From Bacteroidota bacterium (GTDB lineage Bacteria; Bacteroidota; Bacteroidia; Cytophagales; Cyclobacteriaceae), in assembly GCA_024280115.1 (NCBI GenBank), contig JAJRQT010000180.1, positions 1 to 46,513 on the forward strand: a DNA stretch of 46,513 nt. The letters are read 5' to 3'. Numbering within the stretch: position 1 is the first letter of the stretch; each line of letters opens with the position of its first letter. The translations under genes were made by a program, and so were the position numbers. This document shows, in pieces, positions 1 to 9,865 of the stretch. The notes below the pieces were generated by a model. That model ran no database searches. It saw only the letters and a program-made list of their open reading frames with translations, and was not told the DNA's origin.

Positions 1-57
1 ATATTGATGAATATTTTTTCAGGTTTAACCGGAGGAATCATAGGATTTCAATCTTAG
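1..57 (+). CDS. Possible 3' end of an upstream gene
   Basis: An open frame enters at base 1 and stops with TAG at 55-57. The 18 residues are hydrophobic and glycine-rich (ending GLTGGIIGFQS), as in the end of a membrane protein. Too little is present to name it. Bases 58-253 hold no gene I can support; they are AT-rich upstream sequence of the next gene. Confidence 0.25.
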   Translation: MLMNIFSGLTGGIIGFQS

Positions 58-253
58 ATAAAATTATAGAACGATGTGTACTGCATGAGCCTGTGAGCTA
101 TGCAATGATTAAATCAAATGCGATCTAAATGGGTAACCCTATTGATAAATATAATACTAAATAGGACTGAATTGTTTAATTTTCAAGCGTAAACACATTT
201 AGATTTTTTAATACCCGAAACATTTTTTTTAACTTTTACATATTGGAAGAGCA

Positions 254-2404
254 ATGAAAACTCAATTTGGACTAAGGAGCAATTACATAATAGTAGCTTG
301 TTTACTCATGTTAGTAGCATCATGCAACAACAATCAAAAGCATCAAATGATGAATTCTGAAAATATATTATTGGCAGAATGGGAGGGGCTCTATGGAGGA
401 GTGCCTGCATTTGATACGATGAATCTTTCGGATGTGCAACCGGCGCTTGAAAAAGCAATGGAAATGAAACTTGCAGAAATCGAACAGATCGATAATAATC
501 CGGAGTCCGCAACTTTTGAAAATACAATTGAGGCCCTGGAGCGGTCAGGAGCCACTTTGGATAGGGCATTCGAATATTATTCCATTTTGAGCAGCAACAT
601 GTCCACTCCGGAATTTAGAGACATTGAAAAAGTGATGGAACCAAAGCTCTCGGAATTTAAATCAAAAATTTCTCAGGATAAAAAACTGTTTGAACGGATA
701 AAAGTAGTATTTGAAAATTCACAAATGGAACCACTGGAGGCAGATCAGCAGCGGGTGATACAATTGATTTATGAAAAATTTGCTATGAACGGCGCTGAAT
801 TAGATGAAAAATCTAAAAAGAGGTATGGAGAAATCGATATGGAGCTATCAACTCTTTACACAGATTTTTCTAATAATGTGCTGGCAGATGAGGAGGGTTA
901 TGTTGTGTATTTGTCAAAAGATCAATTGGATGGTTTGCCGGAATCATATATTAAATCAGCGGCACAGGCAGCGGCTGAGGGTGGTGAGGAAGGAAAGTAT
1001 GCGATTGCGAATACGCGATCTGTTGTGGAGCCATTTCTGACCTATTCGAATGAAAGAGCGCTTCGCAAAAAAGTTTGGGAAAATTATAAGTCGAGAGGAG
1101 ATAATGGTGACAAATACGATAATAATGAATTAATTACCAATATACTCAGGCTTCGCGACGAACGGGTTGGGCTCCTTGGATATGAAAATTATGCAACATG
1201 GAGATTGCAAAACAGAATGGCAAAAACACCGGAAAATGCCTTAAACCTCATGAATTCTATCTGGCCCGCCGCATTGGCAAGGGTTGTGGAAGAAGTGACA
1301 GATATGCAGGCAGTAGCTGAAAAATCCGGAGATAATATTACCATTGAACCATGGGACTACCTCTACTATGCAGAGAAGGTCCGCAAAGAAAAATATGACC
1401 TGGATTCTGATGAAGTAAAGCAATATCTTCAACTGGATAAATTAAGGGAAGCGATGTTTTTTGTAGCTGGTGAAAACTTCAATTTTACTTTTAAAAAGGT
1501 GGATGATGGAATTGTACCTGTATTTCATGAAGATGTGAAGGTCTGGGAAGTTACCGATAAAATATCAGGTGATCTTGTTGGATTGTGGTATTTGGATCCT
1601 TATGCCAGAAAAGGAAAGCGATCAGGAGCATGGGCGACCACCTACCGGAGCCATACCACCTTTGATGGTGCAAAAACCGTGTTGGCTTCTAATAATTCAA
1701 ATTTTATTAAACCCGCTCCAGGTGAACCCGTTCTTGTTTCCTGGTCGGATGCTGAAACATTATTTCATGAGTTTGGCCATGCTATACATTTTCTTACATC
1801 ATCTGTAAAATACCCAACTTTGAACGGGGGAGTACGGGATTATACTGAATTTCAATCACAATTACTCGAACGGTGGCTTTCTACCGATGAGGTTATCAAC
1901 CGGTATTTAGTTCATCATGAAACAGGTGAAGTAATGCCTGTTACCTTGGTCGAAAAAATCAAAAAAGCAGCCACATTTAATCAGGGATATGAGACAACTG
2001 AATATCTGTCTTCGGCCTTGGTGGATATGGAATACCATACATTGGATGATCCTACCAATATAGATATTGATAAATTTGAAAAAGAAGCTCTTGTAAAGCT
2101 CAACATGCCCAAAGAAATCGTGATGAGACACCGCTCACCACATTTTGGCCATATCTTTTCAGGAGAGGGGTATGCCGCGGCCTATTACGGTTATATATGG
2201 GCGGATGTGCTCACCTCCGATGCTGCCGAAATGTTTGCCGAAGCTCCGGGAGGATTTTACGATAAGGATGTCGCCACTAAATTGGTGAAATATATGTTTG
2301 CACCAAGAAATGCCATGGACCCGGCAGAGGCTTATCGGTTGTTCAGGGGAAGGGATGCCAAAATTGATGCATTGATGCGGGATCGTGGATTTTTGGCAGA
2401 TTAA
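254..2404 (+). CDS. M3-family zinc metallopeptidase (Dcp/oligopeptidase type), lipoprotein
   Basis: A 716-residue peptidase of the M3 (thimet oligopeptidase / peptidyl-dipeptidase Dcp) family, which cleaves short peptides. The N-terminus is a lipoprotein signal: a hydrophobic stretch at residues 11-23 ends in LVASC with the acylated Cys at 24, so the mature protein should sit on a periplasm-facing or outer membrane. The zinc site HEFGH is at residues 505-509 with catalytic Glu506; the third ligand is most likely Glu532 in TEFQSQLLERW. The all-helical region before the motif and the total length fit the Dcp branch. The ATG at 254 lies just after an AGAG-rich stretch and gives the complete signal. 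It appears to be a single-gene unit. The family call is secure; choice between dipeptidyl carboxypeptidase and oligopeptidase activity is not. Confidence 0.93.
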   Translation: MKTQFGLRSNYIIVACLLMLVASCNNNQKHQMMNSENILLAEWEGLYGGVPAFDTMNLSDVQPALEKAMEMKLAEIEQIDNNPESATFENTIEALERSGATLDRAFEYYSILSSNMSTPEFRDIEKVMEPKLSEFKSKISQDKKLFERIKVVFENSQMEPLEADQQRVIQLIYEKFAMNGAELDEKSKKRYGEIDMELSTLYTDFSNNVLADEEGYVVYLSKDQLDGLPESYIKSAAQAAAEGGEEGKYAIANTRSVVEPFLTYSNERALRKKVWENYKSRGDNGDKYDNNELITNILRLRDERVGLLGYENYATWRLQNRMAKTPENALNLMNSIWPAALARVVEEVTDMQAVAEKSGDNITIEPWDYLYYAEKVRKEKYDLDSDEVKQYLQLDKLREAMFFVAGENFNFTFKKVDDGIVPVFHEDVKVWEVTDKISGDLVGLWYLDPYARKGKRSGAWATTYRSHTTFDGAKTVLASNNSNFIKPAPGEPVLVSWSDAETLFHEFGHAIHFLTSSVKYPTLNGGVRDYTEFQSQLLERWLSTDEVINRYLVHHETGEVMPVTLVEKIKKAATFNQGYETTEYLSSALVDMEYHTLDDPTNIDIDKFEKEALVKLNMPKEIVMRHRSPHFGHIFSGEGYAAAYYGYIWADVLTSDAAEMFAEAPGGFYDKDVATKLVKYMFAPRNAMDPAEAYRLFRGRDAKIDALMRDRGFLAD

Positions 2405-2427
2405 GAAAGTCTAATATTATCTTTCTT
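2403..2427 (+). terminator. Weak hairpin at the end of the M3 peptidase gene
   Basis: AAGAAAG (2403-2409) pairs with CTTTCTT (2421-2427) around an 11-nt loop directly after the stop codon. No T-run follows, so this is at best a weak or factor-assisted terminator. Confidence 0.25.
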
Positions 2428-2662
2428 CAGTGTGTAAAAAAATTAAAAATTTCGATTGTCATTTTCATTTTATTTATTTGAGTAAATTACAGGTTATCAA
2501 TTGGCTGGAAAAAATTGGAAAAAGCACAATATATCACAAAAGCTTTTTGAATAATTGCGATATGTTTTTGTAGAGATCATTTAAAAACAAATTATTAGTT
2601 AATTTTTAATGAGATAGGTTTCAGTTCGGTCATGATCAGTATTAAAAAAAAGTAAATAATTA

Positions 2663-3394
2663 GTGTTGAGATTTTTTTATAATATCGTCTTCCTGATTTT
2701 AGTAGCTTTTCTCCCGGTTTTGCTTTTTGCACAGGGTGAAATTGACGAGGTTGATTTTGGACAAATAAAATACAAATCAATCAAGACCTACTTAATAGAT
2801 CAAAAGGCTCACGGCTACAATTATTTTTCGGATTTTCAACCTTCGATTCATGAGGACGATGATTTATCAGAATATTTAAATTTTGAAAAAAGTTATCTTA
2901 TAAAGCAACCGGTCGAATTGGTGTGGGATAATTACTATTCTGCCAACATCACGGAGGTATGGGATATGAACAGGGTTTCTTTTGGGTTGTTGTATTCAAG
3001 GGAAATGAATTCCGTTTTTTATGCAGACCAGGAATTCTATGGATTCAAAAAAGGTCAGATATATTATTTAAATCTGAAAATTTTAAATGGAATTTATAAC
3101 CTACCCGTTGCATTCGAAGTAATTAAAGTTGCGCCAGAAAGTAAATTAATTGAATTCAGCTATCTGAAAGGCGGGAAGGCACAGGGAAAGCAGATGATTC
3201 AAATGTTTGAAACAGCAGAAGGTTATACCAAAATCCTCCATAAAAGTTATGTAAAAAGCAATTCAAAGATCCGGGATAAATATTTATATCCATTCTTCCA
3301 CAATAAGATTATCAACGAGTTTCATAATAATTTGAAAAGGCTGATTACTGAAAGATCAAAATATTTAAAACGCCAGTACAGTTATAAGAAATGA
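2663..3394 (+). CDS. Secreted protein of unknown function
   Basis: A 243-residue protein I do not recognise. The start is GTG at 2663. Residues 5-22 form a hydrophobic signal peptide ending in LLFAQG, so export to the periplasm or outer membrane is likely. The mature part is mixed alpha/beta and rich in Tyr, Phe, Asp and Lys, without cysteines or an obvious catalytic motif. The run of beta-like segments around residues 70-190 followed by a helical tail could be a START/SRPBCC-like fold, but that is a guess from texture only. It stands alone, about 260 bp after the M3 gene and about 380 bp before the dodecin gene. Confidence 0.7.
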   Translation: MLRFFYNIVFLILVAFLPVLLFAQGEIDEVDFGQIKYKSIKTYLIDQKAHGYNYFSDFQPSIHEDDDLSEYLNFEKSYLIKQPVELVWDNYYSANITEVWDMNRVSFGLLYSREMNSVFYADQEFYGFKKGQIYYLNLKILNGIYNLPVAFEVIKVAPESKLIEFSYLKGGKAQGKQMIQMFETAEGYTKILHKSYVKSNSKIRDKYLYPFFHNKIINEFHNNLKRLITERSKYLKRQYSYKK

Positions 3395-3632
3395 AGATAT
3401 AGTAGATACAAGCGTTTGAGATTTTTTTCATCAACGTCACCAACTTCAATTTCCAGTTCTTTAATAGCCGAAAAGGCACTTTTTTGCCCCTGTGATTCTG
3501 TATAAGTAAGAAGATGAAGCAATAAATATATATCAGAATTGAGGGGAATATGGTTGAAAATCAACCAGCTTTGACTTTACACGCCGGACTCTCATTTATG
3601 AATTTGTGGTAAAAATGGGGATTATGGTGAGT

Positions 3633-3670
3633 GGCCTGGGTTTACAAAAGAGACCAGGTCTTTTCTTTTA
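3633..3670 (+). terminator. Probable intrinsic terminator
   Basis: GGCCTGG at 3633-3639 pairs, with one G-T wobble, with CCAGGTC at 3654-3660, followed by TTTTCTTTT. It lies between the secreted protein and the dodecin gene and would end plus-strand transcription. The rest of 3395-3771 holds nothing I can support. Confidence 0.45.
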
Positions 3671-3771
3671 CCCGCATGAAAATTAATCTATTATACGTTG
3701 GAGTATTTCCTGAACCTTCGTAACTTATAAGGAAAATAATTCCTATTTATCAACCATTAATTATACACATC

Positions 3772-3984
3772 ATGTCAACAAGTATTTATAAAGTCATCGA
3801 AGTCATCGGTACCAGTGAGGTTTCCTGGGAAGATGCCGCAGTTAAAGCAGTCAATAGAGCTAGCCAGACATTGACTGACCTTCGTATTGCCGAAGTTGTA
3901 TCGCAAGATCTTAAAATTGAAGAAGGAAAGGTTTCTGCTTTCAGAACAAAATTAAGCCTGTCCTTTAAGTTCAAGGATGAATAG
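3772..3984 (+). CDS. Dodecin family flavin-binding protein
   Basis: A 70-residue protein with the length and residue pattern of dodecins, small proteins that form 12-mer shells and store or buffer flavins in the cytoplasm. The conserved opening YKVIEVIGTS (6-15), the SWEDA turn (18-22), the helix with AVNRASQTL (25-34) and the final strands are all present. At the place where archaeal and Thermus dodecins carry the flavin-stacking Trp there is Ile39 (LRIAEV). This puts it in the Trp-less branch of the family, so flavin binding may be weaker or the ligand different. The ATG at 3772 is the natural start. Monocistronic. Confidence 0.9.
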   Translation: MSTSIYKVIEVIGTSEVSWEDAAVKAVNRASQTLTDLRIAEVVSQDLKIEEGKVSAFRTKLSLSFKFKDE

Positions 3985-4158
3985 AGGAATTTGTCATGAA
4001 TACAATGTGAAAAGGCAAATATTGCCTCAGGTCATCAGATCTTTTAATACTTCAATCCCCGTTGAATTGAGTAGCAGGTGCAAAGGGATTCAATTGTTAT
4101 TATTGTAAAATAATAATAAAGATGAGAAAAGTACATTTACTGGATACAGAGATTTAAT

Positions 4159-5337
4159 TTACCTATTGCCAGTAATTAATGCATAAAAACCTCCTATGTA
4201 TCTTTTGAATATTTGCCCGGTAATAATAGCAAAAGCAATTGTCAAAATCGGTGCAAGAAAATACACAATTAATAACGTTAATTCACTGGTATCCATAAGC
4301 TTTAATAGAATGTTTTTTATTATATCTAATATCGGTTTATGAAATAAGTATAAAAAAAATGAATAGGATGTGACTTTAAAAACGGATTCGAGTTTAAATA
4401 ATTTGTTGTTATATACATAATCATAACCAAACCAGAGAACATATACTCCCAGCACTCTTGAGATGTTGTATATAATTTTTAATAACAAGTCAAAATTTTG
4501 AATTTGGTAAATAAATACCACTTCGGTACGAATGACAATCAGTAGAATCCAGCCGCCAAAAACGATTAATAAATGCCTGGAATTAGATTTGATTTTAATA
4601 AACCCTAAAGATATACTTGCTCCAAATGAAAAAAAGAATAGCCCTAATTCAGACATAAATTGAATATCTATTCCAAAAAGCCATATTCCGCCAAGTACTA
4701 TTAATAAGTAAGCTTTAGTGTATTTAATTCCGAGGTAGATCAGGGGAGATATTAAAACATACATACTCAATTCCCGAAGAAACCAAAGTGGTCTTTGATG
4801 AGGGTTAATTATTAATGTATAAAAGAAATCTCCTATACCATAGTCCCGAATTGGCATTCTCCCAAAATCATAATTGGGAATTATATAGCTTTCAATTACA
4901 TAGAATAAGATTATTCCATATAAACTCCATAATAGGTAGGGTATGGCGAGAGAAATTAACCTGTTTCTGATTTTCCGAAAATAGCAATTGAAATCTAATG
5001 TGTAATTCTTAAAAAAAAGAGATCCCGAGAGCAAAAAGAAATAGGGGAGTCCTAACCTGGCAATTCCATTACTGAAGAAGTTTTGGATAAAAACATTGAC
5101 AACCCAGTGGGCATCCGTATTATAAAATTTTGATGTAAGAGAAGATGCGTGTACAAAAACTACCATTATACCGGCAGCCATGCTACAAAATTTTAATTTC
5201 TGGGTGCTGGGATTGAATATGTTATTTCTTAACAGATTCTTTTTACCCAGCAAAACGCTCCCGTCATTTAAAAATGGGAAGGAAAGAACTTTAATTTTAT
5301 TAGAAAAAAAATTAAATCCAGCGATGAATTTATTCAT
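4159..5337 (-). CDS. Membrane acyltransferase (acyltransferase 3 family)
   Basis: A 392-residue integral membrane protein with about ten hydrophobic segments. The family signature is visible near the start of the membrane part: VVFVHASSL with the candidate catalytic His63, then an Arg-rich segment KIRNRLISLAIPYLLWS, as in AT3 proteins that O-acylate (usually acetylate) surface sugars in the inner membrane. Residues 1-45 form an extension that most family members lack, so a later start is possible; the ATG at 5337 is the first in frame. It is divergently placed from the polysaccharide locus and lies about 5 kb from it, but modification of that glycan is a reasonable guess. The substrate cannot be read from sequence. 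Confidence 0.85.
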   Translation of the reverse strand: MNKFIAGFNFFSNKIKVLSFPFLNDGSVLLGKKNLLRNNIFNPSTQKLKFCSMAAGIMVVFVHASSLTSKFYNTDAHWVVNVFIQNFFSNGIARLGLPYFFLLSGSLFFKNYTLDFNCYFRKIRNRLISLAIPYLLWSLYGIILFYVIESYIIPNYDFGRMPIRDYGIGDFFYTLIINPHQRPLWFLRELSMYVLISPLIYLGIKYTKAYLLIVLGGIWLFGIDIQFMSELGLFFFSFGASISLGFIKIKSNSRHLLIVFGGWILLIVIRTEVVFIYQIQNFDLLLKIIYNISRVLGVYVLWFGYDYVYNNKLFKLESVFKVTSYSFFLYLFHKPILDIIKNILLKLMDTSELTLLIVYFLAPILTIAFAIITGQIFKRYIGGFYALITGNR

Positions 5338-5953
5338 ATATAAAAAAATAGTTAAACAACCTAACTGTAAAAATATTAAATAAATTCAAATAAATCAAAA
5401 AATAGTTATATAAATTGCGCATATTTCAATTTATTCATGTCCGAATAAAATGAAATCAGGGATTTTGGAGGGTTATTTTACTGCTATTTTATTGGTGGTG
5501 GTGAAAAATCAAGTTGATGCTTCTCCGTCGTGAAGGCGCTTCAACAGAGCAGGGAAAAAACAGGAGTTTTTGAGAGGTATTCGCATTTATTACTATATCT
5601 TAAAATGAAATATCGCTTTACTTTCCTATTTCCCGAAACGTAAATGATATTAGATATATTATATCTGTGTATCAGGAAATTATAATATTTAGACGCACCA
5701 AAGGGGACAAAAAAGGGACATAAACGCTCGTCTATTTTATTTTACTTCCCAAATGAGATGATTTGAATTCATTTAGAGTGAAACCAGAGTCCCATCCTCA
5801 TTGAGTATCTTGAAAATTAAGATACTTTTTATTGATTTAAAATTTTGATTTTGGCGGCCAACTAATTTTAATTTAAAATAAGGCCATTGATAATACGTGG
5901 ACTTAAAATAACCATTATTCCAGTTTGTCTAGTTTTTTGTTGCAAGTCCATAC
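5338..5953. other. Gene-free stretch with one hairpin
   Basis: No open frame with protein-like composition is visible. The stretch is AT-rich. At 5804-5826 AGTATCTT pairs with AAGATACT around a 7-nt loop and is followed by TTTTT, a plus-strand terminator-like hairpin with no plus-strand gene upstream to serve. Confidence 0.4.
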
Positions 5954-7330
5954 CTAGTAATACTTTTCTTCGTTAACTACTTTTATCAATGTTCCTTTGT
6001 CAAGTTTTTCGTTTTCCTCTTTAGAATTTACTACGCTTGTCAATTCTAAATTTAATTTATTATTAACCCGCTTGCTTAAGCTTTTTATTGTCTCATCCTC
6101 TTTTGCTTCAACAACACGGACTTTATCAATTTTTATTGTTGCTTTATCTTTATCATTTAATCCTCTAAAACTATAAGAAACATGTTCTAAGGTAGCTTTA
6201 CTTTCAGAAGAGCCAATTCCGATTAACTTGAATAAGTTACCATTTAAAGGGATCCATAGAATATAAGCAAAGGCTGTTTCTGATTTAATTATTTCTTTAA
6301 AAGTCAGCAAATAGCCTTCTTTACCATTCAGGGCATAAACCTCCCCGTTTACCATTTTAGATTTGTCTTTCGTACTAAGATTAGCAACAAAGGTTGTTCC
6401 GGCTTTTTGTGGGCTCAAATTATCCTTTTCTATATATACAAACGCCGCTGCTTTTTGATCTGGTTGATAAGCACCTACGTTTGTGACTTGGTTGTCAATG
6501 GTCCATCCTTTCGGAAATTCTATATAAAAATCAAGTTCAGGGTGTAGAAATTTGTTGTCAACAATAACTCCGTGAATTGGATCATTGCCAAAGAGAATAT
6601 CATCAAATTCATAGAGGAAATTCTGCGATATTGGATTTGTTTTAGTCCACGTTAGATTTGATTTTATTTTCTCAATAGATGCAGTTCTGTCTGGGGTATA
6701 AGGGTGGTCATTAAAATAACTTTTTTCTTCTTTATTTTCTGTGGCAACCTCAATAGATTTAGATAATCTTGACAATGCGGATATCATGGCATCTGGCTCA
6801 TACCCTGCTTTTGCTGCAAGTTTTATTCCTTCATTATCTGCTTCGGTTTCAAATTTTCTACCATAGGAGGCAAATAATAATTTATTTGAGGTTTTGATAG
6901 GTGCATTTAATACGATGCCGAGATTTTCATTTACAACTCCTAACAATTCTCCTGGAATTTCTAACAGAGTTGGTAAAATCTTCTTTTTAATCTGTTTAAT
7001 TGTATGACGATTATTGGAATGTATTATTTCATGTCCAATAATGCATGCCAGTTCATCTTCACTTGCCAGTAATGGCAAAAGTCCTGTTGTGATATAAATA
7101 TAACCGCCAGGTAAAGCAAAAGCATTTGGTGACATGTCAGGAACTATATTAAAATTGTACGCAAACAATGGCTTGTCTAGATGCGAAACTAAACGATCAC
7201 CAACACTACGCAGATAATTCGTCATTTTTGCATCGTCATAAATACCCATGGTTTGTTCTACGCGTTGAGCATTTTCTTTACCTAATTCTTTATCTAATTT
7301 TATATCTTGTGAGAAACCTGTAACCAGCAA
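5954..7330 (-). pseudogene. M48-family metalloprotease, 5' end removed by IS21 insertion
   Basis: The remaining 458 codons encode a BepA/YfgC-type periplasmic M48 protease. The zinc motif HEIIH is at residues 100-104 of the open frame and the third-ligand motif ETEAD at 161-165. The C-terminal ~60 residues look like the LysM-like module common in this group. The frame opens with TTG at 7330, but the triplet just before it is the stop TAG and IS sequence begins there, so there is no signal peptide. The missing start is found on the far side of the insertion (9866-9943). Joining the halves at the shared Val-Thr-Gly codons gives a normal signal peptide followed by FSQDIKLDKEL. As it stands the product would not be exported and is probably inactive in its normal place. 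Confidence 0.85.
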
Positions 7331-7340
7331 CTACATTTAT

Positions 7341-7357
7341 ACAGTTTTTCGTAAATA
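7341..7357 (+). repeat. IS21 left terminal inverted repeat
   Basis: ACAGTTTTTCGTAAATA, exact reverse complement of 9843-9859. Likely transposase-binding site. Confidence 0.8.
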
Positions 7358-7413
7358 GGAATATACAGAAAATGGCAACATGGATATACAATTTATCAGG
7401 TCAAAAGTATTGA

Positions 7414-8166
7414 TTATTTTTCATTAAAAATCGTTTTTCTATTTTTCATTCTATAGCTTTTTCCATCCAGGTTAATGACCTCACAATGGTAGAGCAACCT
7501 ATCCAATAAAGCTGTAGCCAGAACCTCATCATTAAGCATTTTTGCCCAGTCTTTTGGCGACTTATTGGTCGTGATGATAAAAGCTGTTTTCTCAAAAAGC
7601 TGGTTAATAAAATTAAAGAAGTTGACTGCCTGGTCTTTTTCGATTGGGAAAAGCATGATATCATCAATGACGATCAACTGCGCTTTTACAAGTCGTTTGT
7701 AGTCAGCCATAGCCGACCTGGTAAAATCTTTCATTTTGAGGGTTGTGATAATTTGTTCCATGGTCCTGAAATATGCTTTGTATCCCATTTGCACGGCGTC
7801 AAAACAAAGGCCGGCAGCGAGGAATGTTTTACCGGTTCCTGAAGGCCCCATAAATATGATATTATAGATTTGGTCGAGCCAGTTCAATTCTCTCAACTGG
7901 CTCATTCTTGATTTTTGTAATCCGTTATCAAATCCATAATCGTATGAATTCAGGTCGTGTGAAAAGGGCAGTCCGGCGACTTTTAAGCGTCTTTCCAGAT
8001 TCCTTCTTTCCCTATGGCTGGCTTCTGCTTTAAAAAGCTCAAGGGTATAGTCAAGGTAACTGACTTCACTTTTCTCAGCTTCGATCAATATTCTGTCAAA
8101 GTCTGATGTCAGGCCGCCCATATTAAACTGGCGACAGTAATCTTGTATCATCTGTTTTTTCTCCAT
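7414..8166 (-). CDS. istB: IstB-type transposition helper ATPase
   Basis: A 250-residue AAA+ ATPase of the IstB/DnaC group, which assembles on target DNA and activates the IS21 transposase. Walker A GPSGTGKT is at residues 107-114 and Walker B LIVIDD at 164-169, preceded by the helical N-terminal domain usual for IstB. The ATG at 8166 follows directly on the TAA of istA with no spacer, so the two are translationally coupled. The length is normal and no damage is visible. Confidence 0.95.
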   Translation of the reverse strand: MEKKQMIQDYCRQFNMGGLTSDFDRILIEAEKSEVSYLDYTLELFKAEASHRERRNLERRLKVAGLPFSHDLNSYDYGFDNGLQKSRMSQLRELNWLDQIYNIIFMGPSGTGKTFLAAGLCFDAVQMGYKAYFRTMEQIITTLKMKDFTRSAMADYKRLVKAQLIVIDDIMLFPIEKDQAVNFFNFINQLFEKTAFIITTNKSPKDWAKMLNDEVLATALLDRLLYHCEVINLDGKSYRMKNRKTIFNEK

Positions 8167-9738
8167 TTAGTTTTTGTTTTTCATGATAGATTCGTAATCG
8201 ATAATTGAACTGACGGCAGGTTTTTGTATAGCTGAGTTCCCCTGCCGGTTGATTGTTTTTATTTCTTTATATTTTTCTGGTATTCCCGACAGGTCTTTTT
8301 CTGGTTCATCTCTGGCATATTTTGCAGCGACAGACTTAAAATCCGTTGCGCTGAATACCTTATTCTCACTACAAAAATCCAGTGCTTTACTCACTACATT
8401 TTTACCTGTTTGTTCGATGATGCTTTTGATCGTCATGAGCTGATCACGGATATATCGACTTTTTTCCTGGCGGATATTAAGCAAGTATTTCTCTGCTTTT
8501 TCCGCATCGTCAAAGCCTTGGGCAACCTGCTTTATTAACTCCTCAACCCCTTCGACTTTCTCTCTTTTGTGATCTGTATTGCTTATAATCTGTCCTTTCT
8601 CAATACATATCTTATGTCGGCATATTTCGTTCCCTTGTCCATCGGCCATGATCAGATAGCCCTGCTCGTCTTTTACCATCACCTGGGTGCCTTGTCCTTT
8701 ATAACTTCCTATAGGAAGTGTGTAAAGATTGCTTTTCCAGGAGATCGTATTATCTTTCCTGACTGTATACATTTCAGGTTCGGGTATTATACTAAAGGGA
8801 GTGTAGGGTATCAGAAATGGCTGCTCAATAATCCACTCGCTATAAGGTTCTTTCTCTGTTCTGTTATGAGGTAGCGCATTGGCTGTGCGTCCCATCCATC
8901 CCAGGACCTCATCATTGAGTGTTTCAATATCCAGGAAGGTTCTATTATAAAGAAAGTTTTGCTTTATGTATTTAACCACATTCTCAATCTTACCTTTACT
9001 TTCCGGATCTGCCTTACGGCAAAAGTAAAGTTTGAATGGCCTTTGTTGCGTATATGATTTGAACTTTTCAGTAAGGATAAGATCACCTTTATTTTCATCG
9101 GTAAGAAAAACTTTGTCCTGATCGTAGACAATCTCCGTTGGTATGCCACCGAAATATTCAAATGCTTCTTCATGTGCCCTGATGGATGAAGTGGATGTAA
9201 AGGGGTGTTGGGAAAACAATACAAACTTATATCGGGATCGGGAAAGTGCCATAGAAAAAAAATATACTTTCATACGCTTCCCATGAGTGTCTCTCATATT
9301 GTACTCTCCAAAGTCAACTTGTGCTTGCTTTCCATAGTCTGTCTCTTCCACAATGAAGTACTCCCTGCCAACAGTTATTTTTGGAATGCCGTACTTCTGA
9401 CGAACCCACATAACAAAATTATACACGGTCTTTGGGGAAACATTCGGGAAGGAACTATTATAATGTTCCTTTAACCAGTCATGCATCTGAGCGGCAGATG
9501 TATCCGGGTGTTTTTCAAGTTTTGCTTTTACAAAATCTTCAAAAGGATGTAATTGCTTCTTCCGATTGCTTTGTTTGTCAAGAAAGAGATTGTACTCTTC
9601 CTCACTCATGGAAAGATATCTACCTACCGTATGGCGACTCATTACCAACTCCCGACTGATCCTGGAGTCACTAAATCCGTCACGCTTCAATTTATGAATC
9701 TCATGGTACACCATCAACTTATTAAAATATGCTCTCAT
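8167..9738 (-). CDS. istA: IS21-family transposase IstA
   Basis: A 523-residue DDE transposase. A helix-turn-helix with GFSDSRISRELVMS lies at about residues 21-34. The retroviral-integrase-type core has its acidic residues in QVDFGEYN (Asp142), VYDQD (Asp206) and KGKIENVV (Glu252). The C-terminal beta domain and basic tail follow. It cuts and joins the element ends, with IstB selecting the target. The start at 9738 lies about 30 bp inside a 36-bp perfect palindrome that may control expression. Full length for the family. Confidence 0.95.
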   Translation of the reverse strand: MRAYFNKLMVYHEIHKLKRDGFSDSRISRELVMSRHTVGRYLSMSEEEYNLFLDKQSNRKKQLHPFEDFVKAKLEKHPDTSAAQMHDWLKEHYNSSFPNVSPKTVYNFVMWVRQKYGIPKITVGREYFIVEETDYGKQAQVDFGEYNMRDTHGKRMKVYFFSMALSRSRYKFVLFSQHPFTSTSSIRAHEEAFEYFGGIPTEIVYDQDKVFLTDENKGDLILTEKFKSYTQQRPFKLYFCRKADPESKGKIENVVKYIKQNFLYNRTFLDIETLNDEVLGWMGRTANALPHNRTEKEPYSEWIIEQPFLIPYTPFSIIPEPEMYTVRKDNTISWKSNLYTLPIGSYKGQGTQVMVKDEQGYLIMADGQGNEICRHKICIEKGQIISNTDHKREKVEGVEELIKQVAQGFDDAEKAEKYLLNIRQEKSRYIRDQLMTIKSIIEQTGKNVVSKALDFCSENKVFSATDFKSVAAKYARDEPEKDLSGIPEKYKEIKTINRQGNSAIQKPAVSSIIDYESIMKNKN

Positions 9739-9770
9739 AATGCCGAAAATTTTTTCCGGCCAAGTTGACC

Positions 9771-9806
9771 TTTTCTAAATGATGGGCATGCCCATCATTT
9801 AGAAAA
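9771..9806. promoter_or_regulatory. 36-bp perfect palindrome upstream of istA
   Basis: TTTTCTAAATGATGGGCA is followed immediately by its exact reverse complement, centred on GCATGC. It lies between the IS end and the istA start on the minus strand. In RNA it would form a long hairpin in the istA leader; in DNA it could be an operator or a cruciform. Such hairpins in IS leaders often block read-through expression from outside. Confidence 0.75.
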
Positions 9807-9842
9807 ACTGTACATTCATTGTTGCCAAAAGTTGTCTATCCT

Positions 9843-9859
9843 TATTTACGAAAAACTGT
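9843..9859 (-). repeat. IS21 right terminal inverted repeat
   Basis: Reverse complement of the 17 bp at 7341-7357. A second, inner copy of its first ten bases lies at 9802-9811. Confidence 0.8.
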
Positions 9860-9865
9860 CTATTG

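Noticed and set aside
3382..3564. 60-codon minus-strand frame with mixed-charge composition
   Set aside because: It overlaps the end of the secreted-protein gene, has no ribosome site and matches no family I know.
4085..4112. TTATTATT/AATAATAA hairpin after the acyltransferase gene
   Set aside because: A pure A/T stem is too weak to call a terminator in this AT-rich DNA.
8249..9768. Several plus-strand frames opposite istA
   Set aside because: They are antisense shadows of an intact transposase gene and read low-complexity, cysteine-rich text.
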